A stretch of 64,000 nt of DNA, taken from positions 119,400-183,399 of the forward strand of contig NZ_VEBK01000008.1 of NCBI RefSeq assembly GCF_007676755.1, read 5' to 3'. Below the pieces are notes generated by a model. The model saw nothing but the letters and a program-made list of their open reading frames with translations. It searched no databases and had not been told where the DNA came from. Shown in pieces: positions 1 through 9,156 of the stretch (within the stretch, counting starts at the first letter, position 1; every line of letters begins with the position of its first letter). This DNA is from Bacillus sp. FJAT-22090 (GTDB lineage Bacteria > Bacillota > Bacilli > Bacillales_A > Planococcaceae). A program made the position numbers and the translations under genes.

Positions 1-1065
1 GCCATCACAGTTTATTTTTATAAGTTAGGAGTCAACGCTGTAGCAGCAGAAAATACTTACGCAAAGGCAAGGTATGAAGGTGCTCGAGGAAATGCCATCA
101 CGCTTGTTATTCAATCAAATGTTGACGAACCTACTAAGTTTGATGTCCGTACTTTATTGAATAACGTAGTGGTGGATGAGCAAACAGCGGTAGCGAATGC
201 AACTGATTTGGCAGATAACGATTTTGTCTTTTGGAAAGATACAGCAACATTAATAGAAACGGCAGGTACTCCATTAGTTGGAGGATCTAATGGTGATGAT
301 TTAACAGGTGGTGCTTATCAAGAAGCATTAGACGCTCTTGAAGCGTATGGATTTAATACGCTTGGCTGTTTATCTTCTGAACAAACAGTTAAATCGCTAT
401 TTGTGGAGTACACGAAACGGCTTCGTGATACGGTTGGAGCTAAATTTCAATTAGTCGGTCACAATCTAGGTGCAGCAGATCATGAAGGTGTTATTGACAT
501 TCAGAATGATGCTATTGGAGATGGAGAAGAAATATTTGGTGCTGTTTATTGGACTGCAGGTGCTCAAGCTGGTGTAGCTGTGAACAAGTCCAATACCAAC
601 AAAAAATATGATGGTGAATTTACATTGGATATGACTGAAACAAAAACGCAACAACAACTTACTACTTTGCTTAAAGCGGGAAAATACTTATTTCATCGCG
701 TTGGCGAGGAAGTACGGGTGTTGGAAGACGTTAACACTTTTACATCCTTCACAACTGACAAAAACGAAGATTTCAGCATGAATCAAGTGATTCGTGTACT
801 TGACCAGATTGCAATTGATACAGCAACTCTATTTAATACACGTTACTTAGGTAAGATACCAAATGACCAAAGTGGACGTGTTTCTTTGTGGGGTGACATT
901 GTTGCTCATCGAAGAGAGTTGCAGGGTATCCGAGCAATACAGAATTTCAATCCAGAACAAGTTGTAGTGGATCAAGGCAATTCAAAAAAATCTGTAGTTG
1001 TAAATGAAGTTGTAGAACCGACAGTGGCTATGTCGCAACTTTACATTACAACAACAGTGGCATAA
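1..1065 (+). CDS. Phage tail sheath protein, 5' end missing (XkdK-like)
   Basis: The reading frame is open from base 1 to a TAA at 1063-1065, so about 354 C-terminal residues are visible and the N-terminus lies left of the window. The visible part resembles the sheath of PBSX-type contractile tails (XkdK, roughly 460 residues), which polymerises around the tail tube and contracts on injection. Support comes from the phage-like C-terminal region and from the tube gene that follows 14 bases later, the usual sheath-tube order. An internal TTG at 157 is not a credible start because homologous-looking sequence continues upstream in frame. The family call rests on recognition and synteny. Confidence 0.88.
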   Translation, partial: AITVYFYKLGVNAVAAENTYAKARYEGARGNAITLVIQSNVDEPTKFDVRTLLNNVVVDEQTAVANATDLADNDFVFWKDTATLIETAGTPLVGGSNGDDLTGGAYQEALDALEAYGFNTLGCLSSEQTVKSLFVEYTKRLRDTVGAKFQLVGHNLGAADHEGVIDIQNDAIGDGEEIFGAVYWTAGAQAGVAVNKSNTNKKYDGEFTLDMTETKTQQQLTTLLKAGKYLFHRVGEEVRVLEDVNTFTSFTTDKNEDFSMNQVIRVLDQIAIDTATLFNTRYLGKIPNDQSGRVSLWGDIVAHRRELQGIRAIQNFNPEQVVVDQGNSKKSVVVNEVVEPTVAMSQLYITTTVA

Positions 1066-1079
1066 GGGAGGGACACTAA

Positions 1080-1586
1080 GTGGAATTACTAAAATTAAAT
1101 CTTCAATTTTTCGCAGATGAAACCATGCACGCTAAGGATTCTGTACACGGTGCACAAGGGGAAGCATTTGTAACGATTAATGGAAACCGATATAAATTCG
1201 CAAATGTTATTAACTTAGAGGCAAGGTACGACAAAACAAAAACGCAAGTTCCGATTATGGGTCGTATCAGTAAAGGAAATAAATCAACCGGCGGTGAAGG
1301 AACTGGTTCGGCAACCTTCCATTACAATACGTCCATATTCCGTGAATTACTTTATCAATACCAAGAAACAGGAGAAGATATTTATTTTGATATTCAAGTG
1401 ACAAATGAAGATGCTTCCGCAGCTGTTGGCCGACAAACAACCATTTTGAAAGATTGTAACGCAGATGGCGGTATCGTAGCTTTAATCGATGCGGATGCCG
1501 AATATCTAGAAGACTCATTTGACTTTACATTTGAGAGATTCGAATTTCCAGAAAAATTCTCCATATTAAGCTCTATGCAATCTTAA
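1080..1586 (+). CDS. Phage tail tube protein (XkdM-like)
   Basis: This 168-residue protein forms the inner tube of a contractile tail. The length and the beta-rich sequence (YKFANVINLEARYDKTKT near the start) fit the XkdM family, which is about 150 residues. The GTG start at 1080 has a GGGAGG ribosome site 9 to 14 bases upstream. An in-frame ATG at 1125 would give a length nearer XkdM but has no comparable ribosome site. It sits directly after the sheath gene, as in PBSX and related myovirus-type prophages. Confidence 0.85.
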   Translation: MELLKLNLQFFADETMHAKDSVHGAQGEAFVTINGNRYKFANVINLEARYDKTKTQVPIMGRISKGNKSTGGEGTGSATFHYNTSIFRELLYQYQETGEDIYFDIQVTNEDASAAVGRQTTILKDCNADGGIVALIDADAEYLEDSFDFTFERFEFPEKFSILSSMQS

Positions 1587-1633
1587 CATTGTTCGGATAA
1601 TCTAATATTTTAAAATTGAGAGGACGATATTGA

Positions 1634-2110
1634 ATGAGTAACTTAACAGCATTTTTAGCACAAAACGCAATCAAGGTAGAGGTAGATGAACATGAAGTAT
1701 CAAAACGATTCGTAGAACCTGTGCTCGACGAAAATGGAAAACAAGAAATTGATAAAAAAGGTAAACCTATTACCAAACCAGTAAAATGGAAAGTTGGGGC
1801 AGTGACTTCTGATGAAGATGAGCAGTTAAGAAAACAACACACTAAACGCCTACCTGTACCAGGCAAGAAAAATATGTTTCAACCTACAACAGATTTTGAT
1901 GCTTATCTTGCCACATTAGCTGTAAGATGTACTTTGTTCCCGGATTTGCATAACAAAGAGTTGCAAGACAGCTACAAAGTAATGGATGCTGAATCATTAC
2001 TCAAGAAAATGCTATTACCAGGAGAATACGCCGATTATCTGAAGTTTATACAGAATAAGAACGGCTTTGACGTAGGAATGGAAGAAACTGTAGAAGAAGC
2101 AAAAAACTAA
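1634..2110 (+). CDS. Phage tail assembly chaperone, 0-frame product (XkdN-like)
   Basis: This 158-residue, charged protein matches the size and place of XkdN, the tail assembly chaperone (functional counterpart of lambda gpG) that loads onto the tape measure during tail assembly. It starts at ATG 1634 after a GAGAGGACGAT-type ribosome site. The frame ends at 2108-2110 directly after a canonical slippery heptamer at 2101-2107, so a second, longer product is expected. The gene lies between the tube gene and the tape measure, the normal position for this chaperone pair. Confidence 0.85.
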   Translation: MSNLTAFLAQNAIKVEVDEHEVSKRFVEPVLDENGKQEIDKKGKPITKPVKWKVGAVTSDEDEQLRKQHTKRLPVPGKKNMFQPTTDFDAYLATLAVRCTLFPDLHNKELQDSYKVMDAESLLKKMLLPGEYADYLKFIQNKNGFDVGMEETVEEAKN

Positions 2111-2307
2111 TAGAAGACGGCGACTATGAAGCGAATGTGGCTTACTACTGCTTACACAAGTTTCATAAGTGGCCGTCTGAATTTGATTCTTTGCCGAAAT
2201 ATGAGAAAGCTTTTGTTATTGCAGCTGTTCAAATTAAGATGGCAAATGACAAGAAACAGGAACAAGAAACCAAACGTAAAGGGAAAAAAGGAAGAAGAAA
2301 AAAATAG
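1634..2307 (+). CDS. Predicted frameshift product of the tail assembly chaperone (GT-like)
   Basis: After a -1 slip at 2101-2107 translation would continue L-I-E-D-G-D-Y-E-A-N-V-A-Y-Y-C and so on to TAG 2305-2307, giving about 224 residues. The extension is hydrophilic, contains a conserved-looking YYCLHKFHKWPSEFDSLP stretch and ends in a very basic Lys/Arg tail. The extension has no start codon or ribosome site of its own, which favours expression as a fusion. By analogy with lambda gpGT, the extended form would bridge the tape measure and the tube subunits. A different overlapping frame (2126-2347) looks noncoding. Confidence 0.68.
2101..2107 (+). promoter_or_regulatory. Predicted -1 ribosomal frameshift site, A AAA AAC
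   Basis: The 0-frame codons GCA AAA AAC TAA contain the X XXY YYZ heptamer A AAA AAC immediately before the stop. Slipping back one base enters a frame that stays open for 66 codons to TAG at 2305-2307. Tail chaperone genes of many long-tailed phages make a G/GT pair this way. The heptamer and open frame are visible directly; frameshifting itself is inferred. Confidence 0.75.
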
Positions 2308-2370
2308 TAGTGGTAATATTTACCCTCTGTATTGTATGCTTAATTAAACATATATTAGGGGGACCATTCA

Positions 2371-2934
2371 ATGGAAGGTGTTATTTTAATAATACTGTTA
2401 CTATTCTTCTTGTTTGTTGCTATTTTTTGTATTTTTATGGCAGTCAAAATTTCCAAGCTAAAAAAACAAGATAAATTAGAGAAAAAAGCAAAAATAAAAG
2501 AACTAAATGCGAAAGAGCATGGAGTCTTTAAACATACAATAGGCTTACCTTTGCCCGAAAATACATTGTGTGATGTATATTATGGGGAAGATAAAATTGT
2601 CATTTCTGGTGGAGGGTCAACATTTAATTTATCACTTTCTAAAGTTAACGATATTACTATAACTACAGATGTAGAAATACAAAAAGCTTATGTTAGTAGT
2701 GCTGGTGGTGCAGTAGCAGGAGGTCTCGTGTTCGGTCCATTGGGAGCCTTGGTTGGAGGAAGAGCAAAACAAAAGAAAATAAATCAAGTCACTAACTTTC
2801 TAGTTATAACTTATATGAAAGATGAAGAACCAAGTTATATAAGTTTTGATACTACCAATAATTTTAAGGCCTTTAAAATAGTATCTCTATTTCAACAACA
2901 GCCTAAAACAAATCAAACAGAAATTGAATTATAA
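2371..2934 (+). CDS. Membrane-anchored protein of unknown function, possible prophage moron
   Basis: The product has 187 residues. Residues 4-27 form one strong membrane segment, followed by a basic stretch rich in Lys/Glu (28-48). Residues 111-130 form a glycine zipper (AGGAVAGGLVFGPLGALVGG), which could be a second membrane-inserting hairpin. The rest looks like a small beta domain. It has a good ribosome site (AGGGGG, 2357-2362) and is followed by its own terminator at 2947-2975. Such a gene is not a normal part of the tail order between the chaperone and tape measure genes, and it looks more AT-rich by eye than its neighbours. A host-modifying moron is an inference; I do not recognise the function. 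Confidence 0.7.
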   Translation: MEGVILIILLLFFLFVAIFCIFMAVKISKLKKQDKLEKKAKIKELNAKEHGVFKHTIGLPLPENTLCDVYYGEDKIVISGGGSTFNLSLSKVNDITITTDVEIQKAYVSSAGGAVAGGLVFGPLGALVGGRAKQKKINQVTNFLVITYMKDEEPSYISFDTTNNFKAFKIVSLFQQQPKTNQTEIEL

Positions 2935-2946
2935 TACCTTCTTTGA

Positions 2947-2975
2947 AAAGCATGCCTTAATCGCATGCTTTTTTT
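2947..2975 (+). terminator. Intrinsic terminator after the moron-like gene
   Basis: A perfect 9-bp stem (AAAGCATGC, 2947-2955, with GCATGCTTT, 2963-2971) and a 7-base loop are followed by a T-run. It lies between the moron-like gene and the tape measure gene. Confidence 0.82.
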
Positions 2976-2998
2976 ATATGCCAAAAGGCGGTGATTGA

Positions 2999-5146
2999 AT
3001 GGCAACAATACGAACAGCAATACAGATTCAAGACGGAATGTCTAGTGCATTTCAATCGATGAATAACGCTATGAACATTGTAATAAACAGCTTTGAAGAA
3101 TTACAAAATGCTTCGGGAAATGCAGTTAACACTGCAAGCATTGAGGCTGCTAGACGTGAATTAAATGAAGCAGAACTTGCATTTAACGAAATTGAGCAGG
3201 AGATACGAAACGCTAATGATGCTCAAGATAGCTTTAATGATAGTATTCATGAAGGATCATCAGCTGCAGATGATTTATTAGGAAAAATAATAGGATTGGT
3301 AGCTGCATATGTCGGTATTCAAGCAGCAGGAGATGTGCTTGGACTTTCTGATGCATTAGCTCAAACATCGGCTAGACTTGATTTAATAAATGATCAACAG
3401 CAAACAACAGCCGAGCTGCAGCAAATGATTTTCGAATCTGCTGAAAGATCACGAGCCTCATATATGGATACTGCTGGAATAGTAGCTAAAGTTGGAGCAA
3501 ATGCCAAGGATGCTTTTGGCAGTACTGCTGAAATGGTCGCATTCGCTGAGCAACTGAATAAAAAGTTTAAAATTGCAGGGGCAACTACTGAGGAAATGAG
3601 TTCTGCATTACTCCAATTAACACAAGGGTTAGGTTCCGGAGTATTACGAGGAGAAGAATTAAATGCTGTATTCGAGAGCGCACCTAATATCATACAAAGT
3701 ATCGCCGACTATCTTGAATTGCCAATAGGAGCTATTAGGGAATTAGCTTCTGATGGGGGCATTACTGCCGATATTGTCAAAAATGCAATGTTTGCGGCGG
3801 CAGAGGAAACTAATGCTGCCTTTTCAAAATTGCCATTAACGTTTGAGTCCATTTGGACAAGCTTTAAAAATCAAGCTCTTTGGGCCTTCCAAGGTGTACT
3901 TCAAAAATTAAGTGAGATTGCTAATAATGACAAGTTTCAAGGTATGGTCGATGGTGTAGTAAATTCTTTATACACTCTTTCTGCGGTTGCTATGTGGGCT
4001 TTGGACACAATGATGTCTGTTGGAAGTTTTATGTATGAAGGTTGGTCGTTTATTGAACCAGTGTTATGGAGTGTAACCGCTGCATTAACCGCTTATGGTG
4101 TAGGGTTAGCAACAATTAAACTCGCTAGTATTGCAACTACAATTTGGACTGGGCTTCAAACATTAGCTATGGGATTGCTTACTGCAACTACGTGGGCGAA
4201 TGTAACGGCCACATTTGCAGCTACAGGCGCTATTTGGGGTTTAAACGCAGCTTTGTATGCGAATCCAATATTTTGGGTTGTTATGGCAGTGATTGCCCTA
4301 ATAGCAGTTTTCTATTTAGCTGTTGCTGTAGTTAATCATTTTGCAGGAAAATCATACAGTGCCACTGGAATGATTGCAGGAGCATTTGCAACACTAGGAG
4401 CTTTTTTATGGAATTTATTTTTAAGTGTATTTGAATTTATATTAGGAATAATAAATTCTTTGGTTAACCCTTTCATAAGCATTGCAAACTTCATTGGAAA
4501 TGTGTTCAATAATCCGATTTCGTCAATTATATATGCTTTCCGAGACATGGCAGACGGTATTCTTAGTACACTTCAAACTATTGCACGTGCAATGGATTTT
4601 GTTTTCGGATCTAATATGGCCGACGCAGTAGGAAACTGGAGATCTGGATTAGGCGCATTAGCAGATGCTGCAGTGAAGGTATACGCTCCAGATGAGAACT
4701 ATCAAAATGTAATGAATAAACTTGATTTGAGTGCGGATAGTCTTGGACTTAAGAGAATTGAGTATGGAAATGCGTGGAAGGCCGGAAATGAATGGGGATC
4801 AAACTTATTTAACGGAAGCGGAAAAACAACCCCAGGAATTGATCCTCTTCAAGGAGTACTAGATGGAATGCAAGGTGCTATGGCGCCTCTTCAAGATAGC
4901 GGAAAAGATACTGCAGGAAACACTGCAAAAATGGCCAAGTCGATGGACGCTACAGAGGAGGATTTAAAATACCTTCGTGATATTGCAGAACGTGATGTAA
5001 TCAATCGCTTTACCACTGCAGAAGTAAAGGTAAATGTGAAAAACGATAATCACATCAATAATGAGTTGGATTTAGACGGCATTATCGATCATTTTGGTGA
5101 AAAGTTAGAAGAAACAATAGTATCAGTTGCGGAAGGGGTGCAATAG
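2999..5146 (+). CDS. Phage tail tape measure protein (XkdO-like)
   Basis: This 715-residue protein sets tail length and occupies the tube lumen before ejection. The N-terminal 100 residues are helical and Asn/Glu/Ala-rich, followed by a tape-measure core (about 130-300). A hydrophobic zone at about 320-500 holds several potential membrane segments, as is usual for these proteins. The C-terminal part is polar. At 715 residues it is short compared with PBSX XkdO (over 1,300), implying a shorter tail. The ATG at 2999 has an AAGGCGGTGAT ribosome site. Confidence 0.85.
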   Translation: MATIRTAIQIQDGMSSAFQSMNNAMNIVINSFEELQNASGNAVNTASIEAARRELNEAELAFNEIEQEIRNANDAQDSFNDSIHEGSSAADDLLGKIIGLVAAYVGIQAAGDVLGLSDALAQTSARLDLINDQQQTTAELQQMIFESAERSRASYMDTAGIVAKVGANAKDAFGSTAEMVAFAEQLNKKFKIAGATTEEMSSALLQLTQGLGSGVLRGEELNAVFESAPNIIQSIADYLELPIGAIRELASDGGITADIVKNAMFAAAEETNAAFSKLPLTFESIWTSFKNQALWAFQGVLQKLSEIANNDKFQGMVDGVVNSLYTLSAVAMWALDTMMSVGSFMYEGWSFIEPVLWSVTAALTAYGVGLATIKLASIATTIWTGLQTLAMGLLTATTWANVTATFAATGAIWGLNAALYANPIFWVVMAVIALIAVFYLAVAVVNHFAGKSYSATGMIAGAFATLGAFLWNLFLSVFEFILGIINSLVNPFISIANFIGNVFNNPISSIIYAFRDMADGILSTLQTIARAMDFVFGSNMADAVGNWRSGLGALADAAVKVYAPDENYQNVMNKLDLSADSLGLKRIEYGNAWKAGNEWGSNLFNGSGKTTPGIDPLQGVLDGMQGAMAPLQDSGKDTAGNTAKMAKSMDATEEDLKYLRDIAERDVINRFTTAEVKVNVKNDNHINNELDLDGIIDHFGEKLEETIVSVAEGVQ

Positions 5147-5815
5147 ATGACGTATAGCATTTTTTTGGATGGAGTGCAGTATCCTGTTGCCCCTTCTGCT
5201 ATGGACACAAAAATAAACAATCAGAATAAGACCATTACCTTGATTAACGAGGGAGAAGTTAACTTACTAAAAAAAACGGGATTGACAGATCTAACTTTTG
5301 ACTTGTCGCTTCCGAATTCAAAGTATCCTTTTGGAGTGTATCCAGACGGGTTCCAACCAGCGAGCTACTTTTTAGACAAACTCGAGAAATTAAAAGTAGA
5401 TAAAAAGACATTCCAATTCATCGTCTCTCGTTTAAAACCGAGTGGCGATTTATTATTTGATACGAATTTAACTGTTTCCTTGGAAGACTATGTAATCAAA
5501 GAAAGTGCTGACGAAGGTTTTGATATTGTTGTCCCAATTAATTTAAAACAATTCCGACCGTACGGAACAAAAGTAATCGAAATCAAAAAGAATACTACCG
5601 CTAAATCACCAAAAGCTAAACCCGTTGCATCGGTAAAAAAACCAAGAGCGACAACTAAGGAAATTCCTAAATCACATAAAGTCGTAAAAGGGGATACCTT
5701 GTGGGCTATATGCAAGAAGTATCTTGGTGATCCAACGAAATATCCGGAAATAGCAAAGAAAAATAACATTAAGAATCCTAACCTTATCTATCCGGGGCAG
5801 GTGATTAAGTTTTGA
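5147..5815 (+). CDS. Phage tail protein with C-terminal LysM domain (XkdP-like)
   Basis: This 222-residue protein has an N-terminal tail/baseplate domain (1-140) and a Lys/Pro/Ala-rich linker. It ends in one LysM module at about 174-222 (HKVVKGDTLWAI..., NPNLIYPGQVIKF), which binds N-acetylglucosamine-containing peptidoglycan. In PBSX-type phages the LysM protein XkdP sits at the tail tip region and may help attach the injection machine to the wall. It starts one base after the tape measure stop and overlaps the next gene by 4 bases, so it is translationally coupled. Confidence 0.87.
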   Translation: MTYSIFLDGVQYPVAPSAMDTKINNQNKTITLINEGEVNLLKKTGLTDLTFDLSLPNSKYPFGVYPDGFQPASYFLDKLEKLKVDKKTFQFIVSRLKPSGDLLFDTNLTVSLEDYVIKESADEGFDIVVPINLKQFRPYGTKVIEIKKNTTAKSPKAKPVASVKKPRATTKEIPKSHKVVKGDTLWAICKKYLGDPTKYPEIAKKNNIKNPNLIYPGQVIKF

Positions 5816-6774
5816 GTATGGAACTAATCATCCAAAACGCCACAACATTATTACAACCTGCCGTCGAAGAAGGGATTGTTTGGGAAACCTCTCGAAAGGG
5901 AGTTCCAGGCAAACTCACTTTTAAGGTACTTAAAGATCAGGCATTGAAATTTGTTGAAGGTAATGCAGTTCGTCTGAAAAAAGATGGGAATAACATCTTT
6001 TATGGCTTTGTGTTTACAAAAAAACACGATAAGAATGGATTAATCAACGTGACAGCCTATGATCAATTACGGTATCTGAAAAATAAAGATACGTATGTCT
6101 ATGCGAATAAAACGGCGTCTGAATTTATAAAAATGGTTGCGTCTGATTTTCGTATGAACGTTGGCACCATCGAAGATACTGGTTTCAAGATTGCAAGTAG
6201 AGTAGAAGACAATAAAACATTGTTTGATATGTTTCAAAATGCTTTGGACTTAACAATGGAAAACAAGAAAAAGATGTTTATCCTATACGACAATTTCGGT
6301 AAGTTGACGCTTAGAAATATTGAGAAGATGAAACTGGATATCCTTATCGATGAAGAAACAGGAGAGAACTTTGACTACACTTCTTCTATCGATTCCAACA
6401 CATATAACAAAATAAAGCTTTCTTACGAGAATGAGAAAAAGGGCAAGCGAGAAATCTATATCGCTCAAGACAGTAGCCACATGAATGAGTGGGGCGTCTT
6501 ACAATTCTTTGACACGATTAAAGAAAAGACCAACGGAAAAGCGAAGGCAGATGCTTTGCTAGAGTTATATAATCGCAAAACACGAAATTTGAGTATGAAA
6601 AGAGTGTTTGGAAATATTCACGTCCGTGGTGGAAACATGTTAGTCGTAAGAATGGATTTAGATGATATAAAGATAATGAACTATATGATTGTTGAAAATG
6701 TTAAACACACATTTGTTGATGAAGATGAACATTATATGGACCTTACATTGATTGGCGGTGATTTCGTTGCGTAA
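5812..6774 (+). CDS. Phage baseplate hub protein (XkdQ-like)
   Basis: This 320-residue protein matches XkdQ, the hub protein (gpD/gp27-like fold) at the centre of contractile-tail baseplates. The beta-rich N-terminus (gp27-type domain) and the gene order after the LysM protein support the call. The first start, TTG 5812, overlaps the upstream stop as TTGA; an ATG two codons later (5818) is also possible. The ribosome site GGCAGGTGAT suits either. Confidence 0.83.
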   Translation: MSMELIIQNATTLLQPAVEEGIVWETSRKGVPGKLTFKVLKDQALKFVEGNAVRLKKDGNNIFYGFVFTKKHDKNGLINVTAYDQLRYLKNKDTYVYANKTASEFIKMVASDFRMNVGTIEDTGFKIASRVEDNKTLFDMFQNALDLTMENKKKMFILYDNFGKLTLRNIEKMKLDILIDEETGENFDYTSSIDSNTYNKIKLSYENEKKGKREIYIAQDSSHMNEWGVLQFFDTIKEKTNGKAKADALLELYNRKTRNLSMKRVFGNIHVRGGNMLVVRMDLDDIKIMNYMIVENVKHTFVDEDEHYMDLTLIGGDFVA

Positions 6775-7138
6775 TATGAATGACATTCTAAAACTATTTA
6801 AAATTGCAGCTAAAGAAGCTGTTGAAGCTGCCGATCCAACTGCCATTCAGTTCGGGGAAGTCACAAGTGTTTCTCCTTTAAAGATATTGGTAGAGCAAAA
6901 GAAAGAGCTGACAATGGCTCAACTTGTGCTAACTCGAAATGTCCGAAATCATGAAATTGAAATGACTGTAGAACATACAACAGAAATAGGGAACGGACCT
7001 GATGCTCACACCCATGAATACAAAGGGAAAAAGAAATTTCTTGTTCATAATGCTCTTAAAGAAGGTGATTCCGTCATGTTGGTGAAAATGCAAGGTGGGC
7101 AAAAATATATTGTTTGGGATAAGGATGTGGTTGTATGA
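6767..7138 (+). CDS. DUF2577 baseplate-associated protein (XkdR-like)
   Basis: This 123-residue protein of the DUF2577/XkdR family is found between hub and gp25-like genes in PBSX-type tails. The TTG at 6767 lies five bases after a GGCGGTGA ribosome site, so I prefer it to the ATG at 6776 or the more upstream TTG at 6752. The central HTHEYKG and C-terminal VMLVKMQGGQKYIVWDK segments are typical of the family. It overlaps the stop of the preceding gene by 8 bases and the next start by 4. Confidence 0.75.
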   Translation: MRNMNDILKLFKIAAKEAVEAADPTAIQFGEVTSVSPLKILVEQKKELTMAQLVLTRNVRNHEIEMTVEHTTEIGNGPDAHTHEYKGKKKFLVHNALKEGDSVMLVKMQGGQKYIVWDKDVVV

Positions 7139-7539
7139 TCCCAGAAGTAAACGATGGGTTGGCAGCTGACTTTGAGGAGGCTGTTGCACAACCAACCAAG
7201 AACTATAAAATACATGTAGAAAAAAATCGCATTGCCGGCTTTATTGATGAAATTGAAGCCCTAAAGCAAGCGATTTTTTTAATGCTTTCCATCGAACGAT
7301 ATGATTACATCATCTATTCTTGGGGTTTTGGGGTGGAATTCAAAGATTTATTTGGTAAGGCAACATCCTATGTGTTACCTGAGATAAAAAGACGGATTTC
7401 AGAATGTCTTCTTCAAGATGATCGGATTCTAGAATTAGACAATTTTATCTTCGAAACTAAAAAAGGTAAGGTTCATGTAATTTATACGGTCCATAGTATT
7501 TACGGAGACTTTGAAAGTGATTGGGAGGTGGAATACTAA
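7135..7539 (+). CDS. DUF2634 baseplate protein (XkdS-like, gp25-type)
   Basis: This 134-residue protein of the XkdS/DUF2634 family is related to T4 gp25, a baseplate wedge component that nucleates the sheath. The motif YIIYSWGFGVEFKDL in the middle is typical. The start ATGATC overlaps the upstream stop (TGTATGA), showing translational coupling. It precedes the baseplate J gene, the standard gp25-J order. Confidence 0.83.
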   Translation: MIPEVNDGLAADFEEAVAQPTKNYKIHVEKNRIAGFIDEIEALKQAIFLMLSIERYDYIIYSWGFGVEFKDLFGKATSYVLPEIKRRISECLLQDDRILELDNFIFETKKGKVHVIYTVHSIYGDFESDWEVEY

Positions 7540-8615
7540 TGGCAATCGATTTGGATATCTCATATGAAGATTTATTAGCACAAAAACTTGCTGATGTTGA
7601 TCCATCACTTGATATACGAGAAGGAACTTCTATCATCTATAACGCAACCGCAGCTAATAGTATTGAAATTGTTCAGATGCTCGATACATTGAAGAATCAA
7701 ATCGACTTAGTATTTGCTGATACAGCACCTCGGGAATATCTAATAAGACGTGCAGCAGAGCGAGGCATGAAACCTTTAGAAGCAACTAAAGCGAAATTAA
7801 AGGGTGTATTCAATGTTCCCGTTGATATTGGCGAACGCTTTTCTCTTGATGAACTCAATTATGTAGTTATTTCTCACCTTACTGGCTATGAGTATATTTT
7901 GGAATGCGAGTCTTTTGGGGAAGTCGGGAATCTGTTTCTAGGTACATTAATTCCAATCGAATACATCGATGGGCTAACGACTGCCGAACTGACCGAAGTA
8001 CTTGTTCCTGGTGAGGATGAAGAGGATACAGAAGTATTTCGAGAGAGGTACTTTGGAAGCTTTGAATCCACTGCATTTGGCGGCAATCGTGCCGACTATA
8101 AAGAAAAAGTTAAAAAGTTGGCAGGGGTCGGTGGTGTACGTGTTTACCGTGCTTGGAATGGTGGAGGAACTGTAAAGCTTGTAATTAGTAATTCACAGTT
8201 TGATAAGCCGTCTCAAACGCTTGTTGATGACGTGCAAGAAGCCGTAGACCCTTTAGATGCTCAAGGCGAGGGATTGGGAACAGCACCGATTGACCATATC
8301 GTTACTGTTTTTGGCGTTAATGAATCAGTAATAAATATTACGCTCAACATTACGTACCAAGCAGGTTGGTCTTGGGCTGATATTGAAGCAAACGTACAGC
8401 AGGTCATTGATGATTATTTTCAGGAACTAGCCAAGGAATGGGCAGAAAGTGAGGATGATAATTCAAGTGTTGTCGTCCGTATATCTCAAATAGAATACCG
8501 TTTACTTGGTGTTGCTGGGGTACTCGATATTGCAGATACCCAAATCAACGGTGGTACTTCGAATATTGCTATCGATTCAGAAGCTATTCCTAAGCGAGGT
8601 GTCGTAAGTGGCTAG
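7539..8615 (+). CDS. Baseplate J-like protein (XkdT-like)
   Basis: This 358-residue baseplate wedge protein belongs to the gpJ/gp6/XkdT family. The ATG at 7539 shares one base with the previous stop and has a GGGAGGTGG ribosome site. The core FRERYFGSFESTAFGGNR at about residues 165-182 and the following VRVYRAWNGGGTVKLVI segment are signature regions of the family. The protein links the baseplate hub to the fibre-bearing parts. Confidence 0.88.
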   Translation: MAIDLDISYEDLLAQKLADVDPSLDIREGTSIIYNATAANSIEIVQMLDTLKNQIDLVFADTAPREYLIRRAAERGMKPLEATKAKLKGVFNVPVDIGERFSLDELNYVVISHLTGYEYILECESFGEVGNLFLGTLIPIEYIDGLTTAELTEVLVPGEDEEDTEVFRERYFGSFESTAFGGNRADYKEKVKKLAGVGGVRVYRAWNGGGTVKLVISNSQFDKPSQTLVDDVQEAVDPLDAQGEGLGTAPIDHIVTVFGVNESVINITLNITYQAGWSWADIEANVQQVIDDYFQELAKEWAESEDDNSSVVVRISQIEYRLLGVAGVLDIADTQINGGTSNIAIDSEAIPKRGVVSG

Positions 8616-9156
8616 AGAAGTAGATGTTTTAAGTTATTTACCGCCTGTCTTACATGAAATCAAAGAGCTGGTTGCTATTGCAAACGTGGAAAATCCAGTA
8701 CTAGAAAGCTTATGGCAAGAGATAGAAGATGCTCTAAATAATCAATTCGTCATTAGTGCAAATGAAAAAGGTGCAGGACGTTATGAAAAACTACTCAAAT
8801 TAAAAGTGCCAGCTACAGACAAAATTGAGACTCGTAGGTTTCGTATTTTAACTCGTTACCAAGAACAAGCACCGTATACGAAACGAGTGTTAAAGCAAAT
8901 ACTGGATAGCCTGCTTGGTGAAGGTCAATATGTGTTGAATCGAGATGTAGCTGAAAAGACACTAGAAGTGAAAATAGAATTGACTGCGAAAGGTATGTTT
9001 GATGCGGTTGTAGTAATGTTGGAGCGTATCACTCCTCAAAATATGATTCTCACTGTTGAGTTACGATACAACCAAAACTCAACGCTAAGAAGATATACCC
9101 ACGCTCAATTAGCAGCGTTTACACATCAACAACTTAGAGAAGAGGTGTTAACTTAA
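8608..9156 (+). CDS. Phage tail protein, DUF2313/YmfQ family (XkdU-like)
   Basis: This 182-residue protein of the XkdU/YmfQ family (gpI-like) acts at the baseplate next to gpJ. The GTG start overlaps the J gene by 8 bases. The segment RFRILTRYQEQAPYTKRVL at about 70-88 is characteristic. It precedes the fibre gene, as expected for gpI in the J-I-fibre order. Confidence 0.82.
   Translation: MAREVDVLSYLPPVLHEIKELVAIANVENPVLESLWQEIEDALNNQFVISANEKGAGRYEKLLKLKVPATDKIETRRFRILTRYQEQAPYTKRVLKQILDSLLGEGQYVLNRDVAEKTLEVKIELTAKGMFDAVVVMLERITPQNMILTVELRYNQNSTLRRYTHAQLAAFTHQQLREEVLT

Noticed and set aside
2126..2347. 73-codon plus-strand reading frame overlapping the chaperone frameshift extension
   Set aside because: It has no family features and the -1 frame of the chaperone explains the coding signal.
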